From Planctomycetota bacterium (GTDB taxonomy: Bacteria > Planctomycetota > Phycisphaerae > Phycisphaerales > SM1A02): 37,731 bases of DNA. The notes under the pieces are model-generated. The model saw nothing but the letters and a program-made list of their open reading frames with translations. It had not been told where the DNA came from and searched no databases. Below are positions 1 to 8,838 of this stretch, one piece after another. Every line of letters starts with the position of its first letter. Positions within the stretch are counted from its first letter, which is position 1. The position numbers and the translations under genes were made by a program. The stretch is taken from assembly GCA_022563315.1 (NCBI GenBank), contig JADFNO010000016.1:1-37731 (forward strand), read 5' to 3'.

Positions 1-126
1 GAGCAACCCAATAGCCAAATCGATAGCTGACATCGGGTTACTACCGAACAGTGGCATGATGTTTGGGCTCAAGGAGGGTACCAGGGCGGCGATTGTCACC
101 GTGTCATCGGTTAACGGTGTGACAGT

Positions 127-939
127 ATGGGCATCGCCGGCGTACACCACCAGAGCGGTCTGCCCTTCGTCCCGCAAATCGAGGATATCCCGCAGTTTGC
201 GCTTGGCCAGATCGAGTCGGTTGGGTACGTGGTCTGGTGCGACGGGACTGGGGAGGCGGTGATCGTCGATCCCGGCGCAGCCACCGACCAGATGCTGTCT
301 GCCGTCGCCGAGTGGGCCAGCCCCGTGGCCGCCGTGCTCCTGACCCACGCCCACCTGGACCACGTGGAGGGACTCGGTCTCGTCCGGGACTACACGGACG
401 CTCCCATCTACCTGCATGCCGAGGATCGGCCGCTCCTGGATGCTCTCCCGGCCCAAGCCGCCATGTTCGGCCTCACGGTCCCGGAGGTACCACCGCCCGA
501 CGAGGAGCTTTCGGACGGCGACCACTTCCGTTTCGGGGAGTCGACCTTCGAGGTCGTGCACACACCCGGGCACTCCCCGGGCCACGTGATACTCCGGGCC
601 GTGGAGGACGGGTTCGTGCTGGTCGGGGACCTGGTCTTTGCCGGGTCGATCGGAAGGACCGATCTTCCCGGTGGCGACTATCGAGCCCTGTTCGAGAGCA
701 TCCGCAAGCACGTCCTCACCCTGCCCGATGACACGCGTCTCTACAGCGGGCACGGGCCGGAGACGACGGTGGGCCACGAGCGCATCGGCAACCCGTTCCT
801 GATCCACATGGAAGGTGAGCGTTCAGAGAAAGCAGTTGCTCATCGGCAGCGATCAGGACTGACGGCCTTTCGGGGTGTGGTCCGGTCAGCGAGCCCTGCT
901 TGCGCCAGCAACCACGTGTCACGATCGATCAGCGGCTGA
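127..939 (+). CDS. MBL-fold metallo-hydrolase (glyoxalase II-like), ends probably not native
   Basis: Metallo-beta-lactamase-fold hydrolase of the small glyoxalase II/YcbL-like type, likely a cytosolic thioester hydrolase; the substrate cannot be told from sequence. The zinc ligands are visible: THAHLDHVEG at residues 73-82, the HTPGH histidine at about 149, GDLVF aspartate at about 168 and the SGHGPETT histidine at about 209. Family similarity stops at about residue 225 (NPFL, near base 801). The remaining 45 residues are low-complexity and lie antisense over the end of the recombinase gene, so the native stop appears to be lost. The first 20 or so residues also look non-native, since family members begin close to the QFALGQIESVGYVV strand. 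Base composition is much more GC-rich than downstream (47 of 60 bases in 301-360). Fold confident; start, end and origin uncertain. Confidence 0.75.
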   Translation: MGIAGVHHQSGLPFVPQIEDIPQFALGQIESVGYVVWCDGTGEAVIVDPGAATDQMLSAVAEWASPVAAVLLTHAHLDHVEGLGLVRDYTDAPIYLHAEDRPLLDALPAQAAMFGLTVPEVPPPDEELSDGDHFRFGESTFEVVHTPGHSPGHVILRAVEDGFVLVGDLVFAGSIGRTDLPGGDYRALFESIRKHVLTLPDDTRLYSGHGPETTVGHERIGNPFLIHMEGERSEKAVAHRQRSGLTAFRGVVRSASPACASNHVSRSISG

Positions 940-1964
940 TGACTGTCTCGCACGACGATCCAGTCCTTCTCCGGATTGGGCGTCGTCCGCCGTATATCAG
1001 CATCGACCCGTACGGACGGACCGCCGTCGGCAATTCGGAAGAACCTCGCGAGCGTGCGCCGATTCCAGGCAAGATCGCCGACGTATGCTGGGTTCCGGAG
1101 GATGTTCTCGATGGTGACGGCTCGCCACAGTCCGCTACAGCGAGCGGACCATTCAGGCCCTCGGCTCGTGGGGACGCTATCGCCATTCAAGCGACGAGCG
1201 ATAAAAGTGGGAGCCCAGCGGCTCTTCACGAAAAGCGAGAAGATCCGTTGGATGGTCTGGACCCGCACTTCTTCGCTCGGCGTGAGGAAGCATCGATCGC
1301 GCTTGGAGACAATGTGTGGCTCACGACGCGGGCGCCGTCCAGTCTCTGCGCCTCGTTCGTCGAGGAGCAACTTGGTGCCGTCGCGCAAGTAGCGAACGAC
1401 AAACCGGAACCGGTCGTCCGCTGTGTGGTACCGGAGGTCATAGCCGTGAGGTGGAAACCCGCCCAGCCAGGCGCCCCGGGGGAGGTCTCGGCGGACTTTG
1501 CTCAAGAGCCCGCGGATCGTCACCCGCGACAGATCACGAGACTCCTCCCGAGCCTGCCACTGCTTGACCGGCCGAATGAGGTCATCGAGCGTATCGCCGA
1601 CGAAGTGCTCGGCCACATAGGCCACCCGGACACCGTGCTGGCGGAGGATCCAGCGGTAGTGACCGGCCTCGTCGTTGTCGATCCGGCCGAACCGTTTGAT
1701 GTCATACACGACGATCGTACTGAAGAGGCAATCCTCTTTCTGGGCGTCTGCGATCATCGCTTGAAACGCTTTGCGAGAGGCGGATCGAGTGCCGCTGATC
1801 GCGTCATCGGTGTACCAGCGAAGGATGTGCAGGCCGTGTTCCTGAGCGTACTGCTGGATCGCAGAGCGTTGATCGTCGAGGGACTGTTCCTGCTGGTCAG
1901 TTGAGCGGCGGAGATACCCGACGGCCGCGAGTTGTCGATCACCCTCAGCCTGCTGCGCATCCAT
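840..1964 (-). CDS. Large serine recombinase, C-terminally truncated
   Basis: Site-specific recombinase of the large serine (resolvase/invertase) family, 374 residues as started here. The N-terminal catalytic domain is clear: GYLRRSTDQQEQSLDDQR contains the nucleophilic serine at residue 21, and a DIKRFGR motif follows near 88-94. A Recombinase (PF07508-like) region with RNPAYVGDLAWNR and a DSHQPLIDRDTW segment completes what is present. Family members usually continue with a zinc ribbon and coiled coil, but here only about a dozen unrelated residues follow before the stop, so the protein is probably non-functional or altered in targeting. The start is the ATG at 1964, preceded by GGAGA about 10 nt upstream; the reading frame is open further upstream but that translation is not protein-like. 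It converges on the metallo-hydrolase with about 100 bp of overlap, consistent with a rearrangement junction near 805-840. Confidence 0.8.
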   Translation of the reverse strand: MDAQQAEGDRQLAAVGYLRRSTDQQEQSLDDQRSAIQQYAQEHGLHILRWYTDDAISGTRSASRKAFQAMIADAQKEDCLFSTIVVYDIKRFGRIDNDEAGHYRWILRQHGVRVAYVAEHFVGDTLDDLIRPVKQWQAREESRDLSRVTIRGLLSKVRRDLPRGAWLGGFPPHGYDLRYHTADDRFRFVVRYLRDGTKLLLDERGAETGRRPRREPHIVSKRDRCFLTPSEEVRVQTIQRIFSLFVKSRWAPTFIARRLNGDSVPTSRGPEWSARCSGLWRAVTIENILRNPAYVGDLAWNRRTLARFFRIADGGPSVRVDADIRRTTPNPEKDWIVVRDSHQPLIDRDTWLLAQAGLADRTTPRKAVSPDRCR

Positions 1965-2927
1965 GCTGTGCCGTTCTCCACGAATCGCCGATTTCCGGAG
2001 TCGACACATACGGCCATGAAGACGGCCAGATAGCAAGGGCAATCCGGCCGGAATCTGAGCAATTTCCAGCGTCGGCCAGAGCCGAATGACGCTCCACGAG
2101 GCACACCCAGCCACGGTGTTCGCGGATGTCGGCAGTGAAACGATAACCCTAACTGATAGCGAACAACTCCTGGCGAGCGCGGCTGTCATGGTCAGGCTGG
2201 GTGACAAGCTGTAACCTGCTATCCCACAAAGGTTTACGGGATATCCTCCCCTTCCAGGGGTGACAGATCGGCCACTATTTTGGGGCTCAATCGCCTCTCC
2301 AGCTCCTCCTATGGTGCCCCCGCTATTTGACGTAATTCGATTGCGGCCAGCCACTCACGGTTGGCCTTTTCCATGCCCAGTTGGGTCGAAATCGACGCCC
2401 GGGGCTTGTCCTGAGCTTGGCGGCGCGCCCCGATTTGCCGCGTTCTGCCGCATTCTGCCGCGCTACAGATTCGGTGTATCTCTCTACCTGTTATGGACGT
2501 AGCCGTTTACGTCGATTCCCGCTCACGCTCTCATAATACGGAGGTCGGCGTTTGGAACCTGCCGATGCACAAGCACTTACAATTGACCTCCATCTGCCTA
2601 ACTATGGAGGTCAACTGTAGCTCCCGATGTACGAGCGTTTCCGTAGCACCGACCACGTACCGGCACGCCTATACAAGCCCAGACACGCTCCGATGTGCGA
2701 TTCGATTCCTGAAAGCATTGCAGCCTAACCGGTTACGTTGGAGTGACCTCCGGTTATTTCATGCGGCGGGCGCGCATTCTCATCCTCGGAACGGCCAGAT
2801 CACCCCAGACCAAGTGGTCGAAGCAGCAACGCGCAAGGAAGCGAGCATCATCGGAGTTGATGATGCCCGCTGGCTATTCTCGGCATGGGTGCCGAAAAGG
2901 AGGAAGAAGGAGCGTATCAATGTGCGA
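1965..2927. other. Gene-poor stretch upstream of the recombinase
   Basis: No convincing gene is seen in these 960 bases; the open frames are short or low-quality and none resembles a known family. It holds a short tandem array (three imperfect copies of TGCCGCGTTC at 2436-2465) and a nested set of inverted repeats around 2538-2753, listed separately. It is probably non-coding mobile-element flank or decayed sequence. Confidence 0.5.
2583..2614. repeat. Perfect 11-bp inverted repeat inside a larger nested one
   Basis: TTGACCTCCAT (2583-2593) and ATGGAGGTCAA (2604-2614) form a perfect inverted repeat with a 10-nt spacer. An outer pair with the same core, CGGAGGTC at 2539-2546 and GACCTCCG at 2745-2752, encloses it. 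The 7-mer GACCTCC thus occurs four times, alternating in orientation, within 215 bp. It could be a protein-binding site, a recombination site for the neighbouring recombinase, or a chance hairpin. The sequence alone does not decide. Confidence 0.6.
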
Positions 2928-4250
2928 TCATGGGCACGGTCCCCAGTTGGCGAGCAAGAAGAGCATATCTTTCACGCCAACAGTGCCGTCGCCGTCGAAG
3001 TCGGGTGGTCCGCCGGGATCGGTGCCCCATGCGCCGAGCAACGCCAGCAGATCAGGCACACCGACCGAGCCGTCGCCGTCGATATCCCAGGGACACTGCT
3101 TGGCCGGTTCGCATGATTGGTTGATGAGCACCGATAGATTGTTCGAGTCACGATTAGCCACAGCAATGTCCGGATCGCCGTCGCCGTCTACATCAGCCGT
3201 GGTGATTGCGCCCGGCCGCGTTCCGGCTCCCATGAGCGTTGGAGGTGCGAAGACTCCGCCGCCGAGGTTCTCCAGGAAGGAGACGTTGTTCGAATCCTGG
3301 TTCGTAACCGCGATGTCGATCGCACCGTCGCAATCGAAGTCGGCCGCCGTGACCTTGTTGGTTCCCTGACCGCCTGTATCGAAGCTGAAGGGCCCGGTGA
3401 ATCCTTTGCCGGTATTGATCAGGACGGCTATCTGATTGATGTTGAACGTCTGATCGTCAACCGCGACCGCCAAGTCATCGGCACCATCTCCATCCAGATC
3501 GGCGGCGACAATGCCGTCCGGCCGTACGAATGGACCAAGCGAGTAGATCGTCGAAGGAGCGAACACACCGCCGTTGTTGGTGAATGTCGCTACCGTCCGA
3601 TCATCGTGAATTGTGACTGCCAAGTCGCGGTCGCCATCGTTGTCGAAATCGACGAAGGCGGTCGCTCGGGGCTCGTTACCGGCAAAGAAGGTTGAGACGG
3701 TGAATAACCCTCCGCCGGTGTTCGTCAGAACGCTGACCGTGTTGGCGTCGCGGTTGGCGACGGCCAGATCGAAGTCGCCGTCATTGTCCATATCAGCGAT
3801 GGCCAAGCCGCGCGGGCGGTTACCGACAATGATGCTCCCGCTCATCATGAACGATCCACCGCCGGTATTGAGCATGATCAGCACTAATCCTTGCGGGTCA
3901 CGGACAGCCACGGCCAGGTCAACGCCGCCCTTTCCGTCCAGGTCGCCGGCAACAAGATCCTGTGGCGAAGACGAGTTGGGCAGGAATGTGGTGGGGCCGA
4001 GCGTATACTGTCCCGAACCATTATTGAGAAGGACGATAATGCGATCAGGATCATCGACGGTCGTAGCAAGATCTATATCGCCGTCGTTGTCGAAATCCCC
4101 GGCAGCCACACCACTTGGCCGGTTGCCAACTGGATAGTTTGTCGCCGGATCGATTAGGATTTGGGCGTGGGCCGAGGGAACCGTGAGCTGGAGGCTTGCG
4201 ACCACCGCCAATCCGGCAAGATGAAGGATTGTTTTCGTTTGCGTATGCAT
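2928..4250 (-). CDS. Secreted FG-GAP/VCBS-repeat protein with dockerin-like tail
   Basis: Secreted, 440 residues. A signal peptide (residues 1-29, hydrophobic core LHLAGLAVVASLQL, cleavage after AHA) is followed by about seven FG-GAP/VCBS-type repeats of roughly 50 residues. Each repeat has a calcium-binding loop such as DFDNDGDIDLA, DMDNDGDFDLAVA or DVDGDGDPDIAVA, which together should fold into a seven-bladed beta-propeller. The C-terminus has two dockerin-like repeats (DIDGDGSVGVPDLLALLGAWG and DFDGDGTVGVKDMLFLLANWG). No catalytic residues are recognised, so it is probably an adhesion, binding or surface-scaffold protein. It stands alone: the upstream operon on the same strand is closed by a hairpin at 4406-4435. 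The ribosome-binding site is weak (AAAGAGAA). Confidence 0.85.
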   Translation of the reverse strand: MHTQTKTILHLAGLAVVASLQLTVPSAHAQILIDPATNYPVGNRPSGVAAGDFDNDGDIDLATTVDDPDRIIVLLNNGSGQYTLGPTTFLPNSSSPQDLVAGDLDGKGGVDLAVAVRDPQGLVLIMLNTGGGSFMMSGSIIVGNRPRGLAIADMDNDGDFDLAVANRDANTVSVLTNTGGGLFTVSTFFAGNEPRATAFVDFDNDGDRDLAVTIHDDRTVATFTNNGGVFAPSTIYSLGPFVRPDGIVAADLDGDGADDLAVAVDDQTFNINQIAVLINTGKGFTGPFSFDTGGQGTNKVTAADFDCDGAIDIAVTNQDSNNVSFLENLGGGVFAPPTLMGAGTRPGAITTADVDGDGDPDIAVANRDSNNLSVLINQSCEPAKQCPWDIDGDGSVGVPDLLALLGAWGTDPGGPPDFDGDGTVGVKDMLFLLANWGPCP

Positions 4251-4405
4251 CGTTGATTCTCTTTGTTGAGGTGACGAACTTCCAGGGGGAGGACAAAGTC
4301 AAACCGAATGACTTTTTCCACTCAATTGAGGGATGCAACGACCCACGCGATACAAATAAACGAGAGATTTTAGCTACGATTCTCTGCCCCTTAGCGCAAC
4401 AAACG

Positions 4406-4435
4406 GGCCGACGCATTTCGGACAATGCGTCGGCC
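4406..4435 (-). terminator. Hairpin terminator closing the sigma/CHAT/subtilisin operon
   Basis: A perfect 12-bp stem (GGCCGACGCATT at 4406-4417 pairs with 4424-4435) with a 6-nt loop lies 30 nt beyond the subtilisin stop codon on the minus strand. A modestly T-rich stretch follows in that direction. This fits an intrinsic terminator separating the operon from the FG-GAP gene. Confidence 0.65.
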
Positions 4436-4465
4436 AATGAGGGTGATCTCGTAGTTGTTGGTTGG

Positions 4466-5980
4466 TTAGCCCCAGTTCCCCAGAAGGATCAGTAGATCAG
4501 GGACGCCGACTAGGCAATCGCCATCGAGGTCTGCCGGGCAGAAGTGGCAACTGTCACAGGGGCCCCAATTACCGAGCAAGGCAAGTAGATCACTGACGCC
4601 AACAGTGCCGTCGATGTCGATATCGCCCAACGTGGGAGCCACAGGACCAAGCAAGACCGCAGCACCGATGTCAATGCGCCCTGCCCCGAGCATTCCCTTG
4701 AAGCCAGGGTTCTGCGCGTCAATGTTGACCGCTGTACTTACCAAGGCATCCTCGACGGTGTTGTAGATGAACTCGAAATCCTGCTTCGGCGGATGCTCGG
4801 GATCCCACTCCGGATGCTGCGCTCGAATGAGCGCGATAGCGCCGGAGACAAACGGTGTGGCCATGCTCGTGCCTTCCCAATAGGCAAAGCCGCCACCCGG
4901 AATGGTGCTGGCGATCGATCGGGCCGGATCGAACTGTCCCGGCTTACCGCCCAGCAGCGTACTGTCGCCGGGAGCGCTGATGAACGTGTTGGCATGGTAG
5001 TTACTGAAGTCGGCCTTGACATCCTCATCGTCAGTGGCGACCACACCGAACGCTTGGCTGATCTGGGCGGGATGTTCTCGACATTCGGCAGCCTCGTTGC
5101 CCGCAGCGCCGACGACCACAATGCCCAGCGCCTTGGCCTCGTCAATCGCGGCCTCGAAGGCGTTGGGGCGATACGTTGTGCCGACACTCGCGTTGATCAC
5201 CTCGGCACCTTTGTCGATGGCGTAGTAGATGCCTTTGGTTATGATCCAGATGTCACTGCGGCCATCGGGATTGAGCACAACCACCGGCAGGATTCTGACA
5301 TCCGGCGCGACAAGGCTGACAAGACCGGCGACGTAGGTTCCGTGTCCAACCTGCTCGTCGATAAGCCCGTCGCCATCGTTATCCAGACCGTCGCCCACAT
5401 CATCCGTGTTGGTGGTGTTGTTGATGAAGTTGAAGCCGTTGCCCAACACGCGACCCGAAAGCGCAGGATGCGAGGCATCGACACCGGTATCGAGCACCGC
5501 CACCACTACGCCAGCACCCGTTGACAGCTTCTGCGCAGGCAGAATCCCCATCAATTCAACCGGATACTGATTGGCGTAGATCACACCACCACCGCCGATG
5601 ATGTTGAACCAGAGGCTTCCTGATCCGCCTTCGGCCGTTTCGACCTCGTAACCAAAATCGGACCAGTCAGTCAGGCCAGGGTAGTTCGGGAGGTCCTCTT
5701 CTAACAGGTCGAGCACCGCAGGCGGCAGGCCGGGCGGCCCGAGCAGAAGAAGATAAGCGTCACGCGATTCGATCGAGTCGACGACCTTGAGCGTAATTTC
5801 GTGCTCGATGTGAGTTGCCTCAAAAGCGGCGATGAACTGCTCGATGGAGGCCCCATCCGACACACCGACCATGATCCGGTCGGGCACCCGCGGGTCGTCT
5901 TGTGGGCAGTCACCGGCCGACGCAAGTTGTACCAGGCAGAGACAAGAAAGAGCGGCGATAAGGATGGGTAAAGTCTTCAT
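4466..5980 (-). CDS. Secreted S8 (subtilisin-like) serine protease with dockerin-like tail
   Basis: Secreted serine endopeptidase of 504 residues. The signal peptide covers residues 1-22 (cleavage after ASA). An N-terminal extension of about 130 residues, plausibly an inhibitory propeptide, precedes the S8 domain. The catalytic triad and oxyanion residue are intact: Asp164 in AVLDTGVD, His213 in GHGTYVAGL, Asn295 in GAAGNEA and Ser372 in GTSMATPFVSG. A calcium-loop-like insert (DGLDNDGDGLIDE, about 198-209) sits just before the catalytic His. The C-terminus (about 452-504) has two dockerin-like repeats joined by a CDSCHFC linker. Its ATG overlaps the stop of the CHAT gene (ATGA), so it is the translationally coupled last gene of the sigma/anti-sigma/CHAT operon and is likely one of that operon's effectors. 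Family assignment is firm; the substrate is unknown. Confidence 0.93.
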   Translation of the reverse strand: MKTLPILIAALSCLCLVQLASAGDCPQDDPRVPDRIMVGVSDGASIEQFIAAFEATHIEHEITLKVVDSIESRDAYLLLLGPPGLPPAVLDLLEEDLPNYPGLTDWSDFGYEVETAEGGSGSLWFNIIGGGGVIYANQYPVELMGILPAQKLSTGAGVVVAVLDTGVDASHPALSGRVLGNGFNFINNTTNTDDVGDGLDNDGDGLIDEQVGHGTYVAGLVSLVAPDVRILPVVVLNPDGRSDIWIITKGIYYAIDKGAEVINASVGTTYRPNAFEAAIDEAKALGIVVVGAAGNEAAECREHPAQISQAFGVVATDDEDVKADFSNYHANTFISAPGDSTLLGGKPGQFDPARSIASTIPGGGFAYWEGTSMATPFVSGAIALIRAQHPEWDPEHPPKQDFEFIYNTVEDALVSTAVNIDAQNPGFKGMLGAGRIDIGAAVLLGPVAPTLGDIDIDGTVGVSDLLALLGNWGPCDSCHFCPADLDGDCLVGVPDLLILLGNWG

Positions 5981-8838
5981 GGTTTTCCCACCAAGATAAA
6001 TGGAGCCCAGAATGCCGGATGAGCGTGTCGCTTTCGAAGGGAAAGCTGAGCCTCGCGCAAAGCTGCGGCAATGGGCATCCCCTTCGATGTTGAATCATGC
6101 CACAGGCTATAGAACTCAGCCATAAAATTCGCTGTACTTTCGTCATTTACTCGCCAGAGGCTGACCAGCAGCGACCGAGCGCCTGCGGCGAGGAAGCCGC
6201 GAACTAGGCCCATCAATTCGTCGCCGGCGCTAATCAGGTTCCGCCCAGTTTCACATCCGCTGAGCGTGACAAGCTCGGCACGCAGCCGCATCGAGTAGAT
6301 ATCCCGAACGGTCAGCCAACGGTCCGCAAGCTTGAGCCCCGAACCCAATGGAGTATCAGCGGAGAAATGGCCATGACAGGCGAGATGGAGCACTCGAGCC
6401 GACTGGGCGGCTTCCAACAGACGATTCACGGTCGCGTCGTTCCCGAGGATGGGTTCATGACAACCCAAGGCAGTCGCAACGGCTCGTGCCTCAGCGGCGA
6501 TAAGCGGCGCGGCTTCGTCAGCGACACCCATCACGACCGAAGCGTCCGATAGCTCATCGTCAGGTCTCGCTTGTGCGGCGTGTTCCAGCAGGCTCGCGCT
6601 GGGAACCGTCACCACCTCGTGGGTCTCGATGAGATGTTGTCGTCCATCCCAGAGCGCACCAAATGGGACCAAATGCATCGGACCGTGAGGAACAACGATG
6701 ATCTGTTGAGCGTCCCCAAGCGCATCGCGCATCGGCGCCATGATCGATGTGTGTATGGCCTCCAATTCGCGCAGCACATCGGCCACCAGGCGATCGCCGC
6801 GACTTCCCTCTGTTGCTCCGCGCCGCAACGCACGATTGATTTGGAATTGGAAGCGGCGAACCTGCTCCGTGAGTTGCTGTGCAGTAGTGAGCCTGCGGTA
6901 CACGGTCGCGTCATCAGACCGCACGACAAACGCTAAGACTTCGTCGCCGGCCATGAAGTATTCGAGCAGGGCTGTATTTGACGGAAGGAGTGCCTGCGCA
7001 CCAGCGAGATCTATTGGCGGCGCATAAAGACCGGCTACGCCGCGTGTGCTGGCCAGGCGATTCTCCAAACGTTGCAGATCCCGCTCGCGCTGATGCAGGG
7101 CTTGACGCCATTGATCGGTGATCCGTTTGGAATCTCCGAGACTCCCGGTTCCGCCCAGTTGACTATAAAGGGCGTTGATCTCAGCACGGAGTCGCCCAGA
7201 CTGTCGAACGATCTCGTTTTCACCCGGCGTGGTGGTCTCATGTTCGTCAGGTTCAACCAGTTCAACCGCGCCGCGCACGGTGTCCAATAGCGCTCGACTC
7301 TTGGCCTGCTCTGCACCGAGGAACGCACGTGCAATGGCAGTATCGTCATTCAACTCCAAGACGGTCGTGACGAGATCGTGATACGCGCCCAGACGATTGG
7401 TCAAGTAGGCGGCGCGGAACTGCTCGGCCTGGAGCGACCCTCTGACGCGCTCAATCTGATCGATGGCGGACTCAAAGTCGGCGGCGGCACCATCGACGTT
7501 GTTTTGTGCCTTGCGCAACAAGCCGCGCAGATGGAACAGATCAGCCAACAGCGGTGCGACATCGAGCAGCTTCGCTGCTGACATGGCTCGTTCGAGCTCG
7601 TTTTGGACGGTCTCGAGGTCTCCGTTCTGCAGCGCCTGCTTGGCGAGGTGATATCGAGCGATCGCCGCTTCGGCTGGTCGATTGCTCAATACATCCAAAG
7701 CGTTTCTCGTGAGAACATACGCATCTTCGACACGACCCATCGATCCGGCCAGTTCGCCGCGAATAACGTCGACCCGCGCGCGGGCCGTCGCATGGCCAAG
7801 TTCGTCGAACGCCTTGGCACTCGCAGCAAGTGATGTTTCAGCTTGGGCGTGCCGACCGAGTTGCAGCAGCACCGTTCCCATGCCGGCCCTTGCTCGCGCA
7901 GCTTCGAGCGCCAATCCACATTGATCCAACTCCTCGAGCGCCGCGCTGTAACCGCTTAGGGCGTCTTCCAATAGACCGAGCATCGCCATCGCATCAGCCT
8001 GCTCAGCCAGCAGGCGCGCCAGGTGCCCTCGAGCGCAATCTGATTCGAGATGTCTGCGCGCACGCTCGAAGTAATACAGCGCCCGCTCCAGCCGCCCCTG
8101 ACGCGCGGCGAGTTCCGCAAGATTTCCTTCAACAATTGCCGTGGCCAAAGCGACATCAGCACCCTCCAGCGCTTGCAGCGCCAAGAGGTACGCTTCTTCA
8201 GCTCCCGCAAAATCGTTGAGGGCCACCAGCGCTTCGCCACGATTGCTGTCAAGTTTTCCAACTGCGACCGGCTCTTTGATCAGAGCAGATCGTGCACGAT
8301 CAAAATGGAACAGCGCCTTGGTCGGATCGTCACGACGGTGATAGACGATTCCGAGGTTCGCATCGGTTCGTGCCGCAAGATCAGCCTCATCATTGGCGAC
8401 AAACGCACATCGGGCAGCGTTACCCTCAGCGATCGCGTCATCAAATCGCCCCAACTCGCCCAAAGCCTGCATCGAAGCGAGGCGTGATTTGGCTTCTTCG
8501 ACCGGCTCATCAGATTCGCTTGCGATGGAGACGGCCCGACGCCACGAGTCCAGCGCCTGCTCGAACTGCCCTGCATAGGCCAATGCCCGTGCCCGCGCAC
8601 GGAGCGCTCGGGCTAACGCCAGTTGATTGCCAACGACCTCGGCCAAGGACACGACCAATTCGCTTGCTTCAAGGGCGCGATTGACCTCAACAACCGTCAG
8701 TTGCTCAGCTTCATCCCCAAGAGCCAGGAGGATCTCGGCTGGATCACCGAACGATTGTAATTGAGTCACCCGTCGATCCGGCGCGGTAGCTGCGAGCGTT
8801 TCCAGGAGTGCTGCACAATCTGGAAGCGAGGCGTTCAT
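5977..8838 (-). CDS. TPR-CHAT protein (caspase-like cysteine protease)
   Basis: Large cytosolic protein of 953 residues without a signal peptide or membrane segment. Roughly residues 50-480 are tetratricopeptide repeats (for example ALARALRARARALAYAGQFE and ALYYFERARRHLE), forming a sensor or scaffold solenoid. A helical linker follows, then a CHAT domain from about 620 to the end. The CHAT (caspase HetF associated with TPRs) catalytic dyad is visible: His822 in HLACHGHF and Cys862 in TLSGCETG. CHAT domains are caspase-fold cysteine proteases. In type III-E CRISPR systems a TPR-CHAT protein cleaves a partner to release a sigma factor. Here it lies between an ECF sigma/anti-sigma pair upstream and a subtilisin downstream, with ATGA overlaps on both sides. 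That it cleaves the anti-sigma partner is inference; the fold and dyad are directly readable. Confidence 0.92.
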   Translation of the reverse strand: MNASLPDCAALLETLAATAPDRRVTQLQSFGDPAEILLALGDEAEQLTVVEVNRALEASELVVSLAEVVGNQLALARALRARARALAYAGQFEQALDSWRRAVSIASESDEPVEEAKSRLASMQALGELGRFDDAIAEGNAARCAFVANDEADLAARTDANLGIVYHRRDDPTKALFHFDRARSALIKEPVAVGKLDSNRGEALVALNDFAGAEEAYLLALQALEGADVALATAIVEGNLAELAARQGRLERALYYFERARRHLESDCARGHLARLLAEQADAMAMLGLLEDALSGYSAALEELDQCGLALEAARARAGMGTVLLQLGRHAQAETSLAASAKAFDELGHATARARVDVIRGELAGSMGRVEDAYVLTRNALDVLSNRPAEAAIARYHLAKQALQNGDLETVQNELERAMSAAKLLDVAPLLADLFHLRGLLRKAQNNVDGAAADFESAIDQIERVRGSLQAEQFRAAYLTNRLGAYHDLVTTVLELNDDTAIARAFLGAEQAKSRALLDTVRGAVELVEPDEHETTTPGENEIVRQSGRLRAEINALYSQLGGTGSLGDSKRITDQWRQALHQRERDLQRLENRLASTRGVAGLYAPPIDLAGAQALLPSNTALLEYFMAGDEVLAFVVRSDDATVYRRLTTAQQLTEQVRRFQFQINRALRRGATEGSRGDRLVADVLRELEAIHTSIMAPMRDALGDAQQIIVVPHGPMHLVPFGALWDGRQHLIETHEVVTVPSASLLEHAAQARPDDELSDASVVMGVADEAAPLIAAEARAVATALGCHEPILGNDATVNRLLEAAQSARVLHLACHGHFSADTPLGSGLKLADRWLTVRDIYSMRLRAELVTLSGCETGRNLISAGDELMGLVRGFLAAGARSLLVSLWRVNDESTANFMAEFYSLWHDSTSKGMPIAAALREAQLSLRKRHAHPAFWAPFILVGKP

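Noticed and set aside
2-190. Frame with AKSIADIG and VTVWASPAYTTRAVCPS, faintly like the end of a TnpB/IS605 OrfB protein
   Set aside because: Only one cysteine of the zinc ribbon is present, the frame degrades at once, and the match is too short to call.
2493-3116. 207-residue open frame on the plus strand
   Set aside because: Its second half is antisense to the FG-GAP gene and its first half has no protein-like features or ribosome-binding site.
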